This document shows positions 60,370-64,000 of a stretch of DNA of 64,000 nucleotides, in pieces. The DNA is from Woeseiaceae bacterium (GTDB taxonomy: Bacteria > Pseudomonadota > Gammaproteobacteria > Steroidobacterales > Woeseiaceae). The notes beneath the pieces are model-generated. The model searched no databases and was not told the DNA's origin. It worked only from the letters and a program-made list of their open reading frames with translations. Position 1 is the stretch's first letter. Each line of letters opens with the position of its first letter. The stretch is from NCBI GenBank assembly GCA_021773135.1, contig JAJFKP010000024.1:1-64000 (forward strand), read 5' to 3'. A program made the position numbers and the translations under genes.

Positions 60370-60756
60370 TCAGGATTTCTGATGCAGGCGGTGAATATTT
60401 TTTTCCCAGTTGGCGCCATCGAAATCCTCGACGGTGGTTGGCTCAAAAGTGCCGGCATCGATGCACCTTGCGTTGATGCTGATGCCGTCGGGATGCGAGC
60501 GCGGGACATAAAATGACTTGATACCGCAATGCTTACAGAAATAGTGTTTGGCAACGCCTGTATTGAAGGTGTAACAGGACAGAGCCTCTTCGTCGCTGAT
60601 CAGTCTGAAATTCGAGCTGTCGATAATCAGGTGCAGATAACCGGACATTCGGCACACGCTGCAATTGCAGTTACTTAAACCCGCCTGCGCCGGAGCATCG
60701 AACTCGAATCGCACCCGACCGCAGTGGCAGCCACCTTCATGCCTCAATATTCCCAA
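60370..60756 (-). CDS. GFA/CENP-V family zinc protein
   Basis: A 128-residue protein with the cysteine pattern GGCHCGRVRFEF, NCNCSVC and CKHCG that binds two zinc ions in the glutathione-dependent formaldehyde-activating (GFA) family. Enzyme activity is not assured, as many members are uncharacterised. It is a single compact gene downstream of the methyltransferase. Confidence 0.87.
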   Translation of the reverse strand: MGILRHEGGCHCGRVRFEFDAPAQAGLSNCNCSVCRMSGYLHLIIDSSNFRLISDEEALSCYTFNTGVAKHYFCKHCGIKSFYVPRSHPDGISINARCIDAGTFEPTTVEDFDGANWEKNIHRLHQKS

Positions 60757-60765
60757 CCCCTTCCA

Positions 60766-61365
60766 TTAACCCAGCTTTTTCCAGACCACCAGCATGTTAT
60801 TAGCAGGCATCGCATACCGGCGCAACATTTCCAGACCATTGTCCTGGCCAAGCTCCTGCAGAGATTCTAAATCGCGAATACCCATTTGCGGATCCTGTTG
60901 TCGCAGCGAGCTGTCGAACGCCTCATTGCTTGAACTCGTGAAATTGCCATCCAGCTTGAAAGGTCCGTAAAGGCAAAAAATGCCGCCAGATCGCAGAACT
61001 CGACCGACAATCGCAAACATGCAGGTAACCGCAGCGAAACTCATGATGTGGGCCGTGTTCGCCGAAAAGACGGCAGCGTAGGTATTCGGCAACTTCGGCG
61101 CCTGCTGCACGTCGAGATCCAGCGGCGGGCGCACATTGCTAACAGCAGACTCCGTAATCCATGCACTGATGCCAGCATGATTAACCGATCGGTCGCTGGT
61201 TTGCCAATCGAGCCACGGCATACTGGCGCCGAAAAAAACGGCGTGCTGACCGGTACCAGAGCCTATTTCCAGTACAGAGCTAATCTCGCTCAGTTCCTCA
61301 CGCAATACCTCGAGAATCGCGTCGCGATTGCGCTCGGTTGCGGGTGCCGATGGCTTTTCATTCAT
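60766..61365 (-). CDS. DUF938 family SAM-dependent methyltransferase
   Basis: A 199-residue protein with SAM motif I VLEIGSGTGQHAVFFG near residue 33 and the DUF938 segments PATERNRDAILEVL and SANTAHIMSF. Substrate is unknown. It lies 9 bases upstream of the GFA gene on the same strand, so the two may be co-transcribed. Confidence 0.87.
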   Translation of the reverse strand: MNEKPSAPATERNRDAILEVLREELSEISSVLEIGSGTGQHAVFFGASMPWLDWQTSDRSVNHAGISAWITESAVSNVRPPLDLDVQQAPKLPNTYAAVFSANTAHIMSFAAVTCMFAIVGRVLRSGGIFCLYGPFKLDGNFTSSSNEAFDSSLRQQDPQMGIRDLESLQELGQDNGLEMLRRYAMPANNMLVVWKKLG

Positions 61366-61383
61366 TGGGCATCGCCAAAATGC

Positions 61384-61953
61384 TCAGCAAACGAACATCT
61401 TTTCGCGGTAATACGCGAGCTCCGCAATGGAATCGCGAATATCGTCCAGCGCCCGGTGCGCGGAATCCTTGCTGTACCCTGATGCAACCTCCGGCATCCA
61501 GGTACCAGCAAGAATTTTTAACGTACTGACGTCCAGGTTTCGATAATGGAAAAACGCCTCGAGTTCGGGCATCAGACGTGCCATAAATCGCCGATCCTGG
61601 CAAATACTGTTACCGCACATGGGCGATTTGCCCGCATCCACATGTTCGCGCAGGAAATCCAGTGTCTTTGACTCCGCAGCAGCGGCTGATAAAGAAGAGG
61701 TCAGGACACGTTGCGTGAGGCCGGACTCGCCATGGTGTTTGGTATTCCAGGCATCCATCGCATCCATTACTTCCGCGGGCTGTGCGATGACCAGTTCCGG
61801 ACCGATGGCAATTTCATTGAGCTGTTCATCAGTCACAATTGTCGCGATCTCGATGATGTAATCGGCAGTCGTATCGAGCCCCGTCATCTCAAGATCGATC
61901 CAGATGAGGTTCGTCGCCCCGCTTGCCGTATCTGTCTGCGCTGTTTCCGTCAT
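61384..61953 (-). CDS. orn: Oligoribonuclease
   Basis: 3'-5' exonuclease that degrades short RNAs and pGpG, the linear product of cyclic di-GMP. The DEDDh residues are visible: [12 protein letters not shown] (Asp, Glu), the Asp in MDAWNTKHH or CQDRRF regions, and [11 protein letters not shown] (His, Asp). Length is 189 residues. It is divergent from rsgA, as in E. coli. Confidence 0.97.
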   Translation of the reverse strand: MTETAQTDTASGATNLIWIDLEMTGLDTTADYIIEIATIVTDEQLNEIAIGPELVIAQPAEVMDAMDAWNTKHHGESGLTQRVLTSSLSAAAAESKTLDFLREHVDAGKSPMCGNSICQDRRFMARLMPELEAFFHYRNLDVSTLKILAGTWMPEVASGYSKDSAHRALDDIRDSIAELAYYREKMFVC

Positions 61954-62084
61954 GCTGTTTCCGATTATCCAATCCAGAGGTCAATTGCGGCAGATAGTGT
62001 ATCAGTGTCGGCAGGTGCAAGGATCACCGGTGCGCGGCATACTGCACGCTCTCACCACAGTATTAAGACGGATCAAAGCTGGCA

Positions 62085-62996
62085 ATGACGGTGGAAATTC
62101 AACAGCAGTGCCTTGTAGTGGGTGCCTATAGCCGCCGCATGACGTTGCAACTGGATAATCATGGTGAAATCGAGGCGCGCATAAAAGGCAAAAAACTGAA
62201 GCCCGTTTGCGGCGATCGGGTGGTGGCGGAACCGATACTGAACGAACCCGAATGGCTGATCACGGAAATCTGCCCGAGGACTAATGAGCTAACCCGTCCG
62301 GATAGTCGCGGCCGCAAGGATGTTCTGGCCGCCAACATCGACTGTGTGGTTGCAATGGCCGCTCTCGAACCCGAGCCGGACTGGTACATCGTGGACCGAT
62401 ACCTCGCCGCGGCAGAAATTATGGGCGCAAACAGCATCGTCGTACTGAACAAGACAGATTTAAGTCCGCTACCCGAAGCCGTTAATTCAGTTCTCGACGA
62501 CTACTTGTCGTGTGGCATTGAAGTCATTCCCTGCAGCGCGAACACGGGCGCTAATATCGACCAGTTGCTCGCCGCCATGAAGAACAGGATTTCGATTATT
62601 GTGGGTCAGTCCGGCGTCGGCAAATCCAGCGTAATTAACAGAATTATTCGCGACAGTGCACAGCGAACGGGCGAATTATCGGACAGCACCGGCGAAGGCC
62701 GACACACAACCGTAAATTCCGTGATGCTGGACCTGCCCGACGGCGGCGCCGTGGTCGATTCGCCCGGTGTTCGCGACTATGCTCCGGTCATCGATAGCCC
62801 GCAAGACGTTAACTGTGGTTTTCGCGAGATTTACGAACGTAGCCAGGATTGTCGATTTGCGAACTGCATTCATATGCGGGAGCCCGGTTGTGCCGTCAAG
62901 GCAGGTGTTGATAATGGCGATATCAGCGCCCGGCGCTACGAAAGTTACAGACGGCTGATGAACGCTTCGCAACGCCTCAGCGACAAGTTTGGTTAA
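62085..62996 (+). CDS. rsgA: Ribosome small subunit GTPase RsgA
   Basis: Circularly permuted GTPase that helps mature the 30S subunit. The order G4-G1-G3 is seen: NKTD near residue 122, Walker A GQSGVGKSS near 172 and DSPGVRD near 225. A zinc cluster DCRFANCIHMREPGC (Cys, Cys, His, Cys) is near 264. The N-terminus has an OB fold. Length is 303 residues. The stop overlaps the stop of the HIT gene. Confidence 0.96.
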   Translation: MTVEIQQQCLVVGAYSRRMTLQLDNHGEIEARIKGKKLKPVCGDRVVAEPILNEPEWLITEICPRTNELTRPDSRGRKDVLAANIDCVVAMAALEPEPDWYIVDRYLAAAEIMGANSIVVLNKTDLSPLPEAVNSVLDDYLSCGIEVIPCSANTGANIDQLLAAMKNRISIIVGQSGVGKSSVINRIIRDSAQRTGELSDSTGEGRHTTVNSVMLDLPDGGAVVDSPGVRDYAPVIDSPQDVNCGFREIYERSQDCRFANCIHMREPGCAVKAGVDNGDISARRYESYRRLMNASQRLSDKFG

Positions 62997-63343
62997 CCGG
63001 GAGGCCAGTCTAGATTTCGCCCACCGAGAACATGCAGGTGTATATGAAAAACAGTTTGCCCGGCAGCCGCATTGCAGTTCATGACAGTACGAAAGCCGTC
63101 TGCAGCGATGCCCTCCCGCGCGGCGATATCCCGGGCGGCAAGGAACAGCGATCCAACGGTTTTAGCGTCTTCATCCTGCAGGTCATTCAGGGTGGCAATG
63201 TGTCGCCTCGGGATCACCAATACATGCGTTGAAGCCTGAGGATTGATATCACGAAAAGCCACGATATCGTCATTTTGATAGACGACATCTGCTTCAATCT
63301 CGTCACCTGCGATTTTGCAAAAAAGGCAATTCGGGTCTGTCAT
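62993..63343 (-). CDS. HIT family hydrolase (HinT-like)
   Basis: Nucleoside phosphoramidase/phosphohydrolase-type protein. CLFCKIAGDEIEADVVY is at the start and the catalytic HIHLHVLGG triad is near residue 103. The chosen ATG at 63343 gives 116 residues. The frame extends to 63550, antisense through recR, and is not coding there. It lies 28 bases downstream of recR. Confidence 0.92.
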   Translation of the reverse strand: MTDPNCLFCKIAGDEIEADVVYQNDDIVAFRDINPQASTHVLVIPRRHIATLNDLQDEDAKTVGSLFLAARDIAAREGIAADGFRTVMNCNAAAGQTVFHIHLHVLGGRNLDWPPG

Positions 63344-63371
63344 CGGCTGGGCCTCACTGTCCAAACAACAT

Positions 63372-63971
63372 TCAATCGACGACTCGCCGGCCGAAAAAAG
63401 CATGCGACAATGTGCCGCCATCAACGTACTCGAGTTCGCCACCCAGGGGTACGCCATGGGCAATTCGGCTGGCCTGCACGTTGTGTTGTCCTGCCAGATC
63501 CGCGAGGTAGTGAGCAGTTGCATCACCCTCAACGGTCGGATTCGTCGCAATAATTAATTCGTTGACGGTCCCGTCACCGAGCCTGGATTCCAGTGCCGAC
63601 ATGCCGAGTTCGTCAGGACCGATACCATCGAGCGGTGACAAGTGCCCCATAAGCACAAAATACAGGCCGCGATATCCGGTGGCATCCTCAACTGCCATTA
63701 CGTCCGCGGGTGATTCAACCGCGCAGAGCAGCGAAATGTCACGGCCGGTCGCTGCACAAATGTTGCACGTTTCGTGTTCGGTCAGCATACGGCATCGCCC
63801 GCAATGGCCAATTCCCTGCACGGATTCAGCCAGCGCAGCCGATAGTTCCCGGGCGCCTTCTCGATCACGTTCCAGCAAGTGAAACGCTATACGCTGCGCT
63901 GACTTTCGACCAATGCCCGGCATGCAGCGCAGCGAGTCGATAAGATGCATCAGTAACGGCGAAAATGTCAT
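63372..63971 (-). CDS. recR: Recombination protein RecR
   Basis: Partner of RecFO in gap repair. The 199 residues contain an N-terminal helix-hairpin-helix ([20 protein letters not shown]), a C4 zinc finger ([16 protein letters not shown]) and a Toprim domain ([15 protein letters not shown]). It is full length; the adjacent ybaB found in many genomes would be beyond the right edge. Confidence 0.96.
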   Translation of the reverse strand: MTFSPLLMHLIDSLRCMPGIGRKSAQRIAFHLLERDREGARELSAALAESVQGIGHCGRCRMLTEHETCNICAATGRDISLLCAVESPADVMAVEDATGYRGLYFVLMGHLSPLDGIGPDELGMSALESRLGDGTVNELIIATNPTVEGDATAHYLADLAGQHNVQASRIAHGVPLGGELEYVDGGTLSHAFFGRRVVD

Positions 63972-64000
63972 CGGAGTGAACTATCCGTTCAGAATGGAAG

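Noticed and set aside
63344-63550. N-terminal extension of the HIT protein
   Set aside because: It would read antisense through the end of recR and lacks similarity; the family start fits the ATG at 63343.

Overview
The window is a 64 kb piece of a gammaproteobacterial chromosome with moderately high GC. It is almost entirely housekeeping DNA. I see no prophage, insertion sequence, CRISPR array, integrase or rRNA. Gene order points to a gammaproteobacterium outside the enterics. The run hrcA-grpE-dnaK-dnaJ-carA-carB-greA-yhbY-rlmE-ftsH-folP-glmM-tpiA-secG-tRNA-Leu-nuoA resembles the arrangement I know from Pseudomonas and Xanthomonas relatives. So does recN-fur-bamE-rnfH-ratA-smpB-ssrA. NuoC and NuoD are separate proteins, unlike in E. 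coli. I cannot name the family with confidence.

Layout. Positions 1-11108 (minus strand) hold a tightly overlapping nuoA-to-nuoL operon for respiratory complex I; nuoL runs off the left edge. Positions 11109-12061 hold no credible protein gene. They carry a repeat array built from the 3' end of the adjacent tRNA-Leu(GAG) gene plus terminator-like hairpins. From 12062 to 28723, mostly on the minus strand, lie tRNA-Leu, secG, tpiA, glmM, folP, ftsH, rlmE, greA, carB, carA, dnaJ, dnaK, grpE and hrcA; yhbY is divergent. Sigma-32-type promoters sit before grpE and dnaK. From 28884 to 34354 lie nadK, recN, fur, bamE, rnfH, ratA, smpB and ssrA (tmRNA). About 340 bp of repeats follow tmRNA, and one 20-base core is identical to the tRNA-Leu array.

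Positions 34894-55595 are the accessory-looking part: a J-domain/zinc-ribbon/PilZ fusion, several lipoproteins, a phosphatase-like exported protein, L-2-hydroxyglutarate oxidase, a saccharopine-dehydrogenase-like reductase, SrkA kinase, an NlpC/P60 hydrolase, a Ycf46-type AAA ATPase, an 840-residue coiled-coil protein ending in an FHA domain, small membrane proteins, the Prc/Tsp protease and two unrecognised proteins. Positions 55740-64000 return to conserved genes: a DUF1249 protein, ppsR and ppsA (divergent), an SH3-domain protein, a GFA-family protein, a DUF938 methyltransferase, orn, rsgA, a HIT-family hydrolase and recR.

The most unusual features are the tRNA-derived repeat array, the related repeats after tmRNA, the J-PilZ fusion, and the AAA ATPase next to the FHA coiled-coil protein. 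All calls rest on reading sequence and motifs; no database search was run.
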